From positions 62,001 through 126,000 of the forward strand of contig ML991797.1 in NCBI GenBank assembly GCA_010094025.1: a DNA stretch of 64,000 nucleotides. Direction: 5' to 3'. The position numbers and the translations under genes are program-made. This DNA is from Viridothelium virens (taxonomy: Eukaryota; Ascomycota; Dothideomycetes; Trypetheliales; Trypetheliaceae). Below are positions 10,254 through 22,476 of the stretch, one piece after another. The notes under the pieces were generated by a model that saw nothing but the letters and a program-made list of their open reading frames with translations, made no database searches and was not told the origin of the DNA. The number at the start of each line of letters is the position of its first letter. The first letter of the stretch is position 1.

Positions 10254-13116
10254 TCACACCTGTTGCGTAGGTTGAGATGGATAGTACATCGCGCGTCCCT
10301 CTCGAATCTGCTTGTCCAAATCACCACGGCCCGTAGTCTCAAGCGTATGCAGAATCTCGGTTTGTTGCCCTTGATCCATGCCAAAGAGGTCGGGATCCAG
10401 GTAGAATGCATGCTGGGGGTCGGGATACAGTTGATAGTCGCTGAATGACTCGTCCTTCACTCCATAGTGGCGAGGACTCTGTAATGGACTCCCATGACGC
10501 GAATACTTTGGACCGCCGTTTGAACTATCGAATTGATTTTTCAGGGATTTATCCCAGGGCAAATTTGAAAAGTTCGGCGGGACAAGCAGAGAAGATTCTG
10601 GATCCGGCTCAAGCACGGAACGGAAGGGTTGGAGATTTGGGACCGTCGTGGGGCTGAGCGGGATTGACGCCCGAGGTGTTCTCGCCTCATACGGTTGGGA
10701 CGTATCAATGCCAGATACTAAATCCGGAACTGGGATTGTGCTTGGGAGTCGTTGGAGATTTGCAGGAGGGGTGTCCGTTCGCAGCGGTGCTAGCGTTGGA
10801 GGTTGTGAGAAATCAAAGGTACTGGGGGAAGGAAGCCCATGAAGCGGGACAGCGAAATCGTAAAGGCCGGCGGCCTCAAGTCCAACATTCGATTGTCGGG
10901 TATAGGCCTGCTGGACGGTATCGGTAGATTCCGGAGTGGTAGCGATTGAAGGAGTCGGGAGTGTTGCTGGACTCTCGGTCCGTGATCGATAATGGGATTG
11001 TACTGACTCTGGCGAGGTACTGTCGTCGGGTGAGGGTGCCGCAACTGGCAAATCACCATTCATGTCGTAAATCCTCAGGCACGATCCTATGAGATTGCGG
11101 TATAGCTCATGAGCGGATGCCACACCGGGCCAACGTTCGGATGCCAGCAGGATTGCATCGAGAGAAATATTGAAGAGCTCAGACACCTTTTCTTTCGAGT
11201 TCGTTCGTCTGATCTCGGCGTACGAAAGACACCAGAGCAACGTGTTGACAGCCATGAAAAGCGACTGAGAAAAAATCCAGGTGAGCTCGATACTTCGCGT
11301 CTCCGCTTGTTTACGTTGGCTATAGATGTTAAATTCGCAGGCTTCGAAACATTTCCTTGCCGCGTCAACTGAGGGCCGAGGAATCTGGGGACATGGGCGA
11401 TATAGTAATACGACCATAGTGTGATATCGCCCAATAAACCTGCGGAAAAAAACTTATGAGTACTAGTAGAGGCATAAAAATAAAATAGGGGAAAGCCTTC
11501 AAAGACGAGGTGTGCCGGGTTAAGCCGTTTTATAGCAGCTGCATTTAGGTAGACGGATAGGGGACGGTCTTTTGAGACTCACCAGAATTTATCCAAGCCC
11601 ATACCTACATCATCCTCAGGGGAAATATCTCTCCATTTCTTCATCTTCTTTTCCATGTGCTGAAACCAGGGATGGCGGTCATCCTTCGGCTCGTCTCGCT
11701 TCTTAAGATACAACTTCCTCCTTATCTCAAGTTGCAAGAGTCTCATTTTTGTGAAGTGGATGGCGACCCATTTCCGCAGACTAGGTGTTCCTCCACCAGG
11801 AACAATGCCCTCAGGGGTAATAAACGCGTCGTCGACGGTACTAAACCATTTCACGTCAATGTGATCTTGACTCGTAGCTAGAGCAGAAGGTCTTCCTAGG
11901 CTATGGGCCAATCCCAAATCCATGACCCAGGTGCACCAGAATAGACGACGTTTCATATCTATCTCCAAGAAATCTGCAGTTCCTCCTCCCCGCGTTCTAG
12001 TCAAGGTGCGCTCTTCATTAAGGCCTAGAGATTGCAGAAGTCGCATTGCCAAGCCAATGATGTAGTACACTGCAGTCCGAGTTGAGGTTAAGAGGGAATA
12101 TTCGCCAATTAGGCAACAACACTGCAAAGTCTTCAGATCCATCTTTTCGATGATTGGTTGCAAGGACTGAAGGGCCGCCAGATAGTACGAATCAGCTAAG
12201 CCTGCATACTGGGAATCGACCTTTTGGAGACTGATGGCAATCACCATGCGGACAACAAATTGTTGATACGGGTCATCGGAGCCGGCATACACAGCTTCAA
12301 GGTCCTTTTTGAATGTGGGCTCGTGCAGCATAGGATACCAGGGTTGGACTTGGGTCAGATATCAGCCAGATCAATTCTTCATTGCTGCGACTTGCATTTT
12401 CTTACCTTTTAGATTAAACAAATGAACCAGTCTATCAACTAGCCCTCGATCCGAGGGAAGACCTTCGGCAGCGATGTTACTAGTCAGAGGATAGACCTTA
12501 GAAAACGGCTTGCCGTCCTCTTCCACAAAACGATCTTTAATGTCTTTTGCTTGAGCGTCCGTTATGACGTCCTTGATGGAATCGGAGCCTGTACATTCTT
12601 TTGCGAGCTGTATGACCAGCCGAGTCATGCAAATGCCGCTGGAGGGGCCCAGAAATTTGGCGTCTTCGCTTTCTTGCATCCGCACCGCAGCCGCACTCCG
12701 CATGATCACCTCAGGGTCTTCTAGCTCATCCGTCTTTACGATGGCGAGCTCGTTTTCTAGAGCCTTGACTCGATGCTGAAGATCGACAACGTAGCTGCGA
12801 CTAACGGTCTTACGCTGCGCAGGGTCGTAGAAATCGCAGCGGCTGTTCGTACGTGCACAAGGCCCACACCGAGGCAAACCGGTATCGCATCTCGTCTTGC
12901 GCTATTTGCGAAGTCAGAATGGAATCACGTCGCGTGGACGCCTGCTCTCCTTCTCATCTCGTTATTTTGAGATGAATAACTTACCTGCCGACACCTGCAG
13001 CATGCAGCTAATGTATGCGCTATTCTGGGCGTCTCCTCTTTCTTGGAACCTCTCTTCGTAGAATGTCTTTGCGAATCGTCCCCCGCCCCGGGGGCGTTGA
13101 TGTGTGATGTTTCCAT
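10254..13116 (-). CDS. Zn(II)2Cys6 fungal transcription factor, 859 aa
   Basis: Exons on the minus strand, in order: 13116..12985, 12901..12406, 12348..11583, 11439..10254. A nuclear sequence-specific regulator. The binuclear zinc cluster has six cysteines at residues 39, 42, 49, 56, 59 and 66 (CX2CX6CX6CX2CX6C) and is split by the first intron after CRCRQ. A short coiled coil (RSYVVDLQHRVKALENEL) follows and would dimerise it. The fungal-specific transcription factor domain starts near VQPWYPMLHEPTF and includes KRRLFWCTWVMDLG and LGRPSAL. The C-terminal 250 residues are Ser/Pro/Thr-rich and probably an activation region. The start is ATG at 13116; the frame is open a little further upstream but only from GTG. 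It is divergent from a second Zn2Cys6 gene about 1.2 kb away. Target genes are unknown. Confidence 0.87.
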
Positions 13117-14358
13117 AGAACGCACGTGGGGGCAAAATGGGTCCTGTCAGGTCAGATAAAAAGTCCGAGCTGGTTGCAATCTAGTAATTGTTAGAGATTG
13201 TCTCTGGCTGTCGCCATAAAGCCTAGGCGAGTCATGAAGAAGGCTCAGCTATGCAGAGTAAGTGGGTAGATGAGTACGCAAGGCTGCAGGCAAGATACGA
13301 TAGAGTAAGGTATGGAGGGGAGATTGAAGGGTGGGGCAACCGAACAGCAAGAAGTAGTTACGCAGATGGGCATATAAGGCGTGTAGCAGCGGGTGCAGGG
13401 TTCAGCAATTGCAAGGGAAGCAAATTAAGTTCATAGGCCCAGAATTATTATTTAGTGTACAGAGGCTAAGCTTGGCCGGCGGAGGGGCTGGCGAGAGTGT
13501 GCCGGACCGGGGCAATAGCACGGAATACACCATCTAGGCACGTCTCTGCTTTGCTTCATCCGTCTTTGCGACTGATCGGCCGAGGGGCTTTTTCGCTGTG
13601 CGTGACTCTGCTCTGTTGTGTTGTGTCGCGCTGGGTTGTGTTGCTTTGTTTTTGCTCTGCCTTTGCCCTTCAGTGCCTTCCAACAGCACTGCGGTCGAGA
13701 ACGGAGTCGTTTCAGCCATCCAAGCGTTTCATCTTGCCCAAAACGAGGCGAAGTCCCTTCAGCTTTGCTTAGTTCGCCAACCTATCATCTGGCCTGGCCT
13801 ATTCGCCATCTCCTTCGGGCGATTGTTTTGAACATCGAAAACGGTAGACGTACTTCAAACCAACGGTTCGCCGGAAAAGAGCTGTTCTCTTCCGCCCAAA
13901 AAGGTTTCACGCTTGGCTGGGGCGTAGACCAATCCATCCGACCAATACGTACTACGTACCTGTACCACTCTGCCGTGGCCCTAAACCCACCTACCTAACC
14001 TACCTTTGGGCCGAAGCTCTTAAGGATCAGCGCTAAATAAGAAGTAATTCCGGTGCGTCATGGAGCTGCATCCTTAGGCACATCCTGTGCTCTCATACAT
14101 TTTACGCTTGATTTGCATCCCATCCCTTCTCTGTTTTGCCCCTTTCGTCAGAGACAGCAGTATAAGACACATCGTTCCCTCACTTACTGTACAGCGTGGC
14201 AAGATACTCGTTCCGGCGCCCGTCTTCTGTCAATTGTTCTTTTTCTTTGGGAGTGGTTTCCGTTCTTTTTGTTTCGTGTTTCTATGTTCTGAGTGGCCTC
14301 GAACTCGGGCTCACACATAAACAGCCCAAGTCTCATCAATACGTTAGGTAGCAACACT
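13117..14358. promoter_or_regulatory. Shared upstream region of two divergent Zn2Cys6 genes
   Basis: About 1.24 kb containing only short, unrecognisable reading frames. It holds pyrimidine- and TGTTGTG-rich DNA near 13600-13680. It is the only upstream region available to both regulators, so it probably contains both promoters and long 5' leaders. Confidence 0.5.
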
Positions 14359-16497
14359 ATGGTTGGCCTGGACACCCCCTTGCTGCGTGTCAGTCGACCT
14401 GTGGCGGCATGCTCACGTTGCCGTTCTGCCAAGGTCAAATGTGATGGAAAATTACCGGCATGCAGTGCCTGCGAGAGGGCCGGAAAGGCTGATGAATGCT
14501 CAAGCACAAGTGATGAATTCGCCAAGGGCAAAGAACGCAACTACGTTGCTACCTTAGAAATGCGGATTGAGAAGCTTGAAGCGCAGATCAAAGCCATACG
14601 CGAAGAGAAGGATCGGCGCAAGTCATCTTCTGTCATGGCCGAGGTGGACGGCATGGCCCCATCTCGTCGAGCCTCAGAAAATCCAAAGATGGCGCAACGC
14701 GAAGAAAGAATGGCACAACGAAAAGAAGCCTCGAATATCGATGAGCTTGTTGCTGATTTTGGACTCCTGTAAGGCATCAGTTCCATTTTTTGGCTAGGGC
14801 CTGAACTAACAGTCTCCAGCGCCGTCAATTCTACAGCTCGTGATTATTATGGATTCACAGCTCCAGTATCATATTGCCGTCTCATTCTTTCGGCATGCAC
14901 AAAGGAAGCCTTGCCTACCAATCCAAAGAAAGAATTACCTCCCAGATATCGGGCGCAGTTTCTGATTCAACATTTTCTCACCAATGTTTTCGTCCTTCAC
15001 CCCGTCTTTGAGGAGACAAGCTTTTATACCGCAGTCGATGCTGTCTATAATCCTCAGCCATCCAGCGCCAGTCCATTTGACTATTGGGGAGTATACATGG
15101 TATTGGCTATTTCCTCTGCCTCACGTTCGGCGGAACGTGGGGACGCCGAATATCAAGATGCTGTAGGATACGTCACTGCTGCACTCGAATATGCAGAGTA
15201 TGTGATTCGTCCCGGATCCATTGCCAGCGTCCAGTCAATGTTGCTATTGGTCCTCTACTCCTTGCTGGATCCTCATCACTACGATAGCTGGACGATTGTA
15301 GGGGCCGTGTCTCGAGTCTTGGTGGATTTGGGCTTGCACCAGCAGGTGCCGAAAGGGGCACCGAGATTGTCCCATCCTAAGCGTATGACTCGGAAGCGGA
15401 TCTTTTGGTGCCTGTATGCCTTGGACCGGTCGACCAGTCTAGCTCAGGCTCGAGCTTTCTCTTTCTCTGATGATTCTTGTAACATTGGGCCGGTCAGGGC
15501 CGTCACAGCTGAAAAGTTGGTGGAGATGAACATGGGAAGGAGACAGAGTCAAGACCAGAACAGTCATATTGACCAAAGGGACGCTCTGGTACTGTTCATG
15601 CAGCCGATAACACCAGCGATTGCACTGTTCGAATTGCGCAAAATCCAGTCCAAGTTTTACACGGAGCTTTTCCAATCCGGACAAACTCCTTGGCCAGAGT
15701 CCCACACCCAAATTTGGCCTGCACTTAAAGCCCTACGCCGTTGGTGGAATGACCTGCCATCTTCACTCCATCACGTCTGCAAGGATTACCTTGAGCTTGA
15801 AATGCTATACACCAGCGTCTACGTCCTTGGACCGTCGCCGCGAGTACCTCAAACCAGCGCACTGGCGCAAACTCTGATTTTTGAATATGCTACGGGGTAT
15901 GCTCACAAAATGTTTCGATTGCTGTATGCTGCGCGGAATGGCGACCCTCCACGTGCAGCACCACTCTCATTCCATGATGCGATGAAGGCATACATGACAG
16001 GGAGACAGCTGCTTGACATCTTGCGATTGAACGAAGAGAACGTTCTATTCGGAGATGTTGCCGAGGCAGCTCTCTCACCTCCAAGTAGCACTACTTTTCC
16101 TACCGCTCTGTCTCCCCCCAGCAGTACGAATTTGCCGCCGCTGACTCCAGCTCCGCTGTCTGCGCAAGAGCCGTACTTCACCGGGGCAGAGGCAGGTGGA
16201 CCTCCAAATGCTGGAAGGGCAATTTCGTGTATCAGTATGTTCGATGATATCCTTGGCTGGCTCGGGATAAGATGGGGTTCTGTAAACTGGCAGACCCAAT
16301 TCCAGAGGGATGCCAAACCCGTGCTTGATAGACTCCATTCGTGGACTGCTGGACCTTTTCGAAGTCCCATGACTGCTCCTCCAACAGGAAGCAATGTTCA
16401 TACGGCGAGTTTGTATCCGGTACCCTATGCTCCGCCGCCTCCCCAGCCGTCCTTCTCTGCGAGTCAAGGACAAGAGGGTTATTCTACCTGGTCATGA
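14359..16497 (+). CDS. Zn(II)2Cys6 fungal transcription factor, 695 aa
   Basis: Exons 14359..14768 and 14820..16497. A nuclear regulator with a zinc cluster at cysteines 18, 21, 28, 35, 38 and 47 (CX2CX6CX6CX2CX8C), preceded by RPVAACSRCRSAKVKCDG. A basic, coiled-coil linker (LEMRIEKLEAQIKAIREEKDR) follows. The fungal-specific transcription factor domain spans roughly residues 160-420, with the landmark RKRIFWCLYALDRSTSL. A Pro/Ser-rich tail ends QGQEGYSTWS. The first ATG of the frame is 14359; the frame extends upstream only through a GTG. The 51-base intron has a GTAAGG donor and CTCCAG acceptor. It is not a close match to the neighbouring regulator, so a recent tandem duplication is unlikely. 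Targets are unknown. Confidence 0.86.
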
Positions 16498-17069
16498 GAG
16501 CAACGCGGATTACGCAACATTTGTGGCAGTAATACGAGCTATGCTGAGTGATTCTGCACTGATCCTCATGAGGCCCGATCGAAATTTGAAGACGAAGTCG
16601 AACGAGCCTGCAAGACTTATGCGCTTCGTTGTTAGTTGTCGAGATCGAGATTTCCGAACTTGGGATGTGGACGATATTGAGGCCTATCGCATTGATGACA
16701 GACTCAGACTTGCCTTTTCAAAGATCACCGACACAAGAGGCTCACGCCGGTGCGCATCACAGTGAATCACCTGGTTAGCCACAGACGAGTCTGGGTAAAC
16801 ACAAAAGCTATCACTGCACGGCCCCGACGGTTTTGCACTGGTGGGCCTCAAAAGTATCTTTAAATAGGGACGGGCTCATTCGTCCCCTCATCATTGTCAT
16901 GACAACGCGGTTTTGGGGAGGTGGGGTTCCTTAGAAAAACGCAAAAACTTACGTATGTATAATCACGAAAGCATGTCTGTCCCTTTGGTTTTTCTGGCAT
17001 CCATCTTTGCAGTTCGTGCGCCAAATTGTATCTGTTGCATCATCAGCTTGCAGGCAAGCACCCACGACT
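16498..17069. other. Interval between convergent genes
   Basis: About 570 bases between the 3' ends of the second Zn2Cys6 gene and the ASNSD1-like gene. I see nothing beyond short chance frames. Confidence 0.55.
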
Positions 17070-18821
17070 TCAGGTCATTGAACCCACAGCGCGTTTCTTC
17101 TCGTTAGCCACTTGTTGCATGCCAAGTTTGCAGGCCAAAAGCCTTAGAAGCTTCTTGCCGGGCTCCAGAAAATTAGCTTTGCTCTTGCCATCAGCATGAG
17201 GCCACTCTGACGTCCAGAAACCACACTTTTGCCATACGGGCGTTGCCATTGCCCAAGCAAAGAGTGTCTCGTCAAGGTACGGATAGCGCACTTCTCGACC
17301 CCAGTGAGATATTACTCGATCATCGCGTCCAAGGTTTCGCTTGCCTATTCGACTGATATCGAGATTGAGCTCATCTAGAAGCCCCTCAAAATGAGAGCGC
17401 GCAAAGGCTGTAGCATGTCGTTGATAGCCTCCAAACAGTTCGTCGGCGCCAAGACCTGATAGAAGCACGCGAGCTGGAGTCCTATATGCACTTCTGGTGG
17501 CGGTACCTGCATCTTGCACCTTGCCAATGCCTCGAGCCGCGAAGTATAGAGCGAGAGCGATGGATAGATCCATTTCCGTATTGTGGGGTTTCATCAGCTC
17601 GATGATCGTTTGACGATTCTCTATGGTTTCACTATATGGTACATCGATTTCAACAAACCTCCACGTGCGATTTGGGCAGACACGTCTGAGCTCTTCCACA
17701 GACTGGTGCCCAGTGATCCTGTCAGGACACGTTTCGAATGGTGATGAAATGTTGTTATGGATGCGTGGGTTTTCGAAGGCAACGTTCAGGAGATCGATAG
17801 TCTCGTGGCAAGGGAGAAGTTCGTGGGAAACACGAGCGATAAGAGAACAGTCAAGGCCTCCAGAAAAGAGAATAGCAATCTTGGACATTGACGTTAGCAT
17901 TTCTGCTTGTTGATTTGGGTGCGTGGAAGGGATATCGAGAATTCGCAATTGAAGCGAATGACGCAAGTTTGATTCTATTTCGTGAACTGAGTAAGATGCC
18001 GGCGTGAGTGGGCTCGAGTCAGATGTTGGTAATTCTTTGTTCAAGTGGCCTTGCCATATTACCTAGATAAGGATCAGTGTTTTCTCTTAGAGTTTTGCGA
18101 CTTGGCCCGCATTTTGTACCTCGGACGCCGATAGGCTGCCATTTTGATTTTGTGAGCAGTGAGTTTGAGCGTTCAGCGAAGACCACGACTGTATGATCGG
18201 CCTTATTCTGTTGCCATTCTGTGGCGTGTTTTCGGTCAAATTGATGACATAGAAACCATCCGTTGCAACCTCAGACCAATGGTCATTACTCTCCCAAGTC
18301 CCCAGACTGCACAGAGAAAAACTATCGAGTTTCTGGCACTGTAGGAGGGAACGCCGACCAAGACGGTCTCTGCCAAAGTGAACTTGGCCAGATATCTGAT
18401 CGAAAAGTACAAAGGAAAAAGGCCCCGCCACAGAAGCGAGTAACTGTGTGATGACCACTTGCCTTGTATCCGTGGATGAAGCTACGTGCTGTGTTAGAGC
18501 GGTGATAAGCATGTGAAAGATGACTTGAGCATCATTCCCAGAAATTGGGCATTCGCCTATCTTCCAAGCTTCGCCGTTCCAGCACAGGACCAAGCCGGCA
18601 GCTTCATCTTGTAGCGGTTGGGAAACTACTTGATCTCCACGAAGTGACAGCACAGTTGACTGGATAGCGAGGCATACGCTATTTTCTGCGCTAGTCTTCT
18701 GCGGATGAGAAAATGCGAGTGAATGTTGGCTATCGGGACCGCGAGAGTGCAGCAAATACTTCAACTTGGCGTCCGGCCAGAGGAAGTCTGACTTGTCTAT
18801 TGAAAAATAGATGCCGCACAT
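17070..18821 (-). CDS. Asparagine synthetase domain-containing protein (ASNSD1/YML096W-like), 564 aa
   Basis: Exons 18821..18120 and 18062..17070. The N-terminal half is a class II (Ntn-type) glutamine amidotransferase domain beginning MCGIYFSIDK, so Cys2 would be the nucleophile after Met removal. Nearby landmarks are the LLHSRGPDS and FGRDRLGRRS motifs. The C-terminal half is an asparagine-synthetase/PP-loop domain with SGGLDCSLIA, then LLSGLGADELFGGYQRH and WGREVRYPYLDE. This order and length match the ASNSD1/YML096W family, whose function is poorly defined and distinct from ASN1/ASN2 asparagine synthetase. The start is set by the MCG requirement, although the same frame stays open for another 127 codons to an ATG at 19202. 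The 57-base intron joins E to VIWQGHLNK. Its donor GAG|GTACAA was chosen over a weaker GTCGCA site. Confidence 0.85.
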
Positions 18822-19202
18822 GAGCTGCGCGTCGCTGCAGTTGAGTGTCAGCGGCGCTCCAATGAAGCTAAAGTAAAAAGATCCCAGAGGAGGATTCCAC
18901 GAATTTGCAGAGGTTGTGTGGTTGTTGTGAGATCGGGCCCGCCGTGAACGGTGAAGGCAAACAACGTCACAGACCCGAAACACCGAAACACCGAAACGCG
19001 TATCATAGGTAGATCTAGGTAGGTCTGCGCCCCACTCATCGCCAGCTATACAATTCGCCCTCAACATCCCAGGATCAGTACTTGGCTTCCATCCCTCAAA
19101 GGAAGAAACGCCAGACCTAAAGACCAGAATTTCCTCCGATGTACTGCAAAACGTTGCACATCTGACTACCCGTCCCTTGTCACGAAGACCTCGAGGTGGC
19201 AT
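18822..19202. promoter_or_regulatory. Shared upstream region of ASNSD1-like and VPS9 genes
   Basis: 381 bases between divergent start codons. On the minus strand it carries a 63-codon ATG-initiated frame (19039..18848) ending 26 bases before the ASNSD1-like start. The ASNSD1 frame itself also stays open to ATG at 19202, which shares the palindrome CATATG with the VPS9 start. Confidence 0.5.
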
Positions 19203-21894
19203 ATGTCTTCTGCAATTGAGCCTATCTCAACATCCGAGGCCCCTCAAGATTTGTCAAGGAATAGAAGAGCTCAGGACAATCCGGACTCATCGGAGGAGAC
19301 AAAGGTGTTGGAAGGCTGTGACGAAGGCGGAGAGAAAGATGGTCTGGACTCTGAGGCACCGGTGGAGAGCGGTTTCTCGGAAGACTCCCCAGATGCAAAG
19401 GCGGATCAACACGGATTTGTCGAATCCCACAATCAAGACACCAAGGATTCTCAGCAGCAGAATGCAGGTCGGACCGACGCAGAGATAATCACAGGCGAAG
19501 AACTGAGACAAGATCGTGGGTATCGTTGGAAAGAGACGAGTAATGACGCGGGCAACCTATCAGACTTACTACAGAATGCAAGAGTAGGGAATGGAGAACC
19601 TAAGGAATACACACTCAGTCCTGCTGAGGTTTCCTCCAAAGGAGTGACGGACAAATCAAGGGAAGATGGGCAGATACAGAACGACGGCGATCGGCAACGG
19701 CCTATTCGTGTGGACACAGCTGTTCCTGTTGGCAGCGTACGAACAGGAGATGGGCCAGAAGGTGTCGTCGGGGAATCAGATCAAAACGGCAAATCTGAAA
19801 TACAGAGTATAATGGACCAGTTTGAAGAGGGTAAAGGGGCACCGGGTGAGAACGAAATCATGTCTCCTCGTCTCGAAATTGCCCAACCTCAGACATTTCC
19901 TCCGAGGAGTTCTAGTCTCGAACCCGTTAAACGTAACTCGATCCCGCCCGAAACCTCATCGGGAACAGGCTTTATACCCCTAAGCAAACAATCCACTGGT
20001 CAATCAATTTCGAATAGATCTTCCGTAGCGTTCAGCGATGGTCAGGGGCGATCTTCGGAAACCACGCTTTTGTCACCTGATCTAAATTCATCACCAAGGT
20101 CATCCATGTCTGCGTTTAAACCTCCACCTCCTGAGCCAGATCCTGAACCCGATTTGCCATTCGACTTTCATCGCTTCCTTGAACAACTACGACACCGAAC
20201 TGCCGATCCAGTAGCGAAATTTCTGCGCTCCTTTCTCCTCGAGTTCGGCAAGAAGCAGTGGATGGTACATGAACAAGTGAAGATCATCAGTGATTTCCTA
20301 GAGTTCATTGCCAAAAAGATGTCACAGTGCGAAGTTTGGCGAACGGTATCGGATGCGGAATTTGATAATGCTAGAGAAGGAATGGAGAAATTGGTGATGA
20401 ACCGTCTCTACAACCAAACGTTTTCGCCGGCGATTCCTGCCCCAGAGCCCGCGCCTGGCAAGGGACGAAGGAAAAATCCACAACTGCAGAACGGACCCGG
20501 TCGTGGGGGTCAGCATCAAGAAGATGTAGAGAGGGATGAAGTTTTGGCGCAGAAAGTTCGAATCTATGGGTGGGTCCGAGAGGAGCATTTGGATATCAAG
20601 CCGATTGGCGAAAAAGGACGCAAATTTCTAAAGCTTGCTCAGCAAGGTACATGCTATCGTCCAACCGAATGATCCACGACCTGACAAAGATCAGAACTCC
20701 TAAAAATTACAAGTTATCGCGCTCCACGAGACAAAGTCATATGCGTACTGAATTGTTGCAAAGTAATCTTCGGTGAGTTTTGCTTGATGTGCTACAATAT
20801 CAGGATTACTGACTATGTCTAGGCTTCCTGCGCAACTCGAAGTCCGATCAGTCTGCAGATTCGTTCGTGCCTTTACTCATATACACAGTACTTCAGGCAA
20901 ACCCCGATCACTTAGTATCGAACGTTCAATACATTTTGCGATTTCGAAATCAGGACAAACTTGGAGGTGAAGCTGGGTATTATATGTCTTCTCTGGTAGG
21001 TGATTCCACCAATTTCTCTCCGATGCATCCTAATTCCTGTAGATGGGTGCGGTTCAGTTTATTGAAAATCTGGATCGTACGAGCCTTACCGTATCAAATG
21101 AAGAATTTGAGAAGAACGTTGAGGCGGCAGTCTCAGCAATTGCAGAGCGTCATAGCGAAGAGATGAAAGCTGCTGCCCCAATCCATCCCCCACTAGTTTC
21201 CGAGAAGTCGTCGCTCAGTAGACCTGAAGTGACACCTCGTAACTCTCTTGAAGCCGAACGGTCTTCGCCGCTCCGTCGTGGCGGTTCGTCACGAAATACC
21301 ACTGAAAGCAGTGATAACGAGGAGAACGCGGCCGTGGCCGGCTTGCTACGAACAATTCAGAAACCACTCTCGACCATCGGTCGTATTTTCTCCGACGATG
21401 GTGCTTCGCAAAATGGACAGCAACAACATCTGGTACCTGCACAACCAGTGACCACGCCCAGGCTTTCTCCCTCTCCACAGATACAAAGAAATCCGAGTGG
21501 GGACAGGAGGGAGCAGCAACCATCCTATGATGACAAGCAAGGCCAAATTAGTCCAGCGCCACCGCGAATGAGCGCAGAAGATGCAGCAGCGCGCCAAGCT
21601 AGTGCAGAGGCGGCCGAGGCGCAAAGGATATCACGAGCAGAGCATCGAGATGTTGTTGAGTATGAGCGAGCCAATCTTCCCTAATCAATCAACAGCCATT
21701 TCGTCCATTGCTGACTCTCAATAGGACTTTGTCCGGGATGTTTCCAGATCTCGATAGAGATGTCATATCCGATGTTGTACGGCAGAAAGAGGGCAGGTGA
21801 GACTATCCTCGTTTATTTAGATTTTCCAGCCATTAGTTGACATAGAACCAGGGTTGGCCTTGCTGTAGACGCGTGCCTTGCACTAAATAATTGA
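19203..21894 (+). CDS. VPS9: Vps9-type Rab5 guanine nucleotide exchange factor with CUE domain, 808 aa
   Basis: Exons 19203..20646, 20695..20772, 20823..20995, 21043..21659, 21725..21796 and 21852..21894. It activates Rab5/Vps21 on endosomes and binds ubiquitin. The N-terminal 310 residues are low-complexity and acidic. The helical bundle and VPS9 domain follow (about residues 315-620): FDFHRFLEQLRHR, then VPLLIYTVLQANPDHLVSN and GEAGYYMSSLMGAVQFIENL. A disordered Ser/Pro-rich stretch comes next, and the protein ends in a CUE domain (about 765-808: LSGMFPDLDRDVISDVV, then VDACLALNN). The last two exons (72 and 43 bases) encode only the CUE domain and are easy to miss; read-through at 21660 would stop after YERANLP and lose ubiquitin binding. 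All introns are 47-65 bases. It is divergent from the ASNSD1-like gene. Confidence 0.9.
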
Positions 21895-22476
21895 TATTCT
21901 TGAGCATTGCGAATGGGTCGAGTCTTGCATGGCGAGAGGTGTTGATGGCATTCTCCTATCTAGTCAACGCTCTTGTAGATAGATATTCCCTGTTAACGTG
22001 TGTCATGTATTACATTAGACTATCTTATGCAGCCACGAAAGTACGAGGGTACGTTTTTCTCATGGAGAGATAAGCTTGGACTGTGCAATGCCCTTGCGGG
22101 CAAACTCCTGTTCCAAGTTGAAAGACGGAAGCATTCTGAGGTCCTTTGCCGACAGTAGCCGAAAATCGCAGTGGATTTTGGAAGGACGGCAAGCTCCACC
22201 AGTCTCCTACACATAATAATCTAACGGTGTGTGTGAGAAGGCAATCTAAATACGTAAGCACGAATGGTGTTCATCATCAGTACCTCTTACAGCTAGGGTA
22301 TACTCCATAGATACTATCCCCTCTGAAGCTAAATCTATGAGTTCCCACTGCCCATTCTACAGCATTATATTCGTGCCACCACACGCTATGAATTCACCAG
22401 GCTGATGCTCTATAGAATTTTATATCAGAATCGAGCTCTTGAGTCCAAATTAGTGTAAAAGAAAGCTAAGGTCACC
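21895..22476. other. Intergenic interval between VPS9 and nucleoside hydrolase genes
   Basis: About 580 AT-leaning bases, containing the 3' flank of VPS9 and the promoter of the nucleoside hydrolase. Only short frames are present and no repeats are seen. Confidence 0.55.

Noticed and set aside
1-16497. Secondary-metabolite gene cluster (MFS, P450, two Zn2Cys6 regulators)
   Set aside because: No polyketide, peptide, terpene or other core synthase is visible and spacing is wide.
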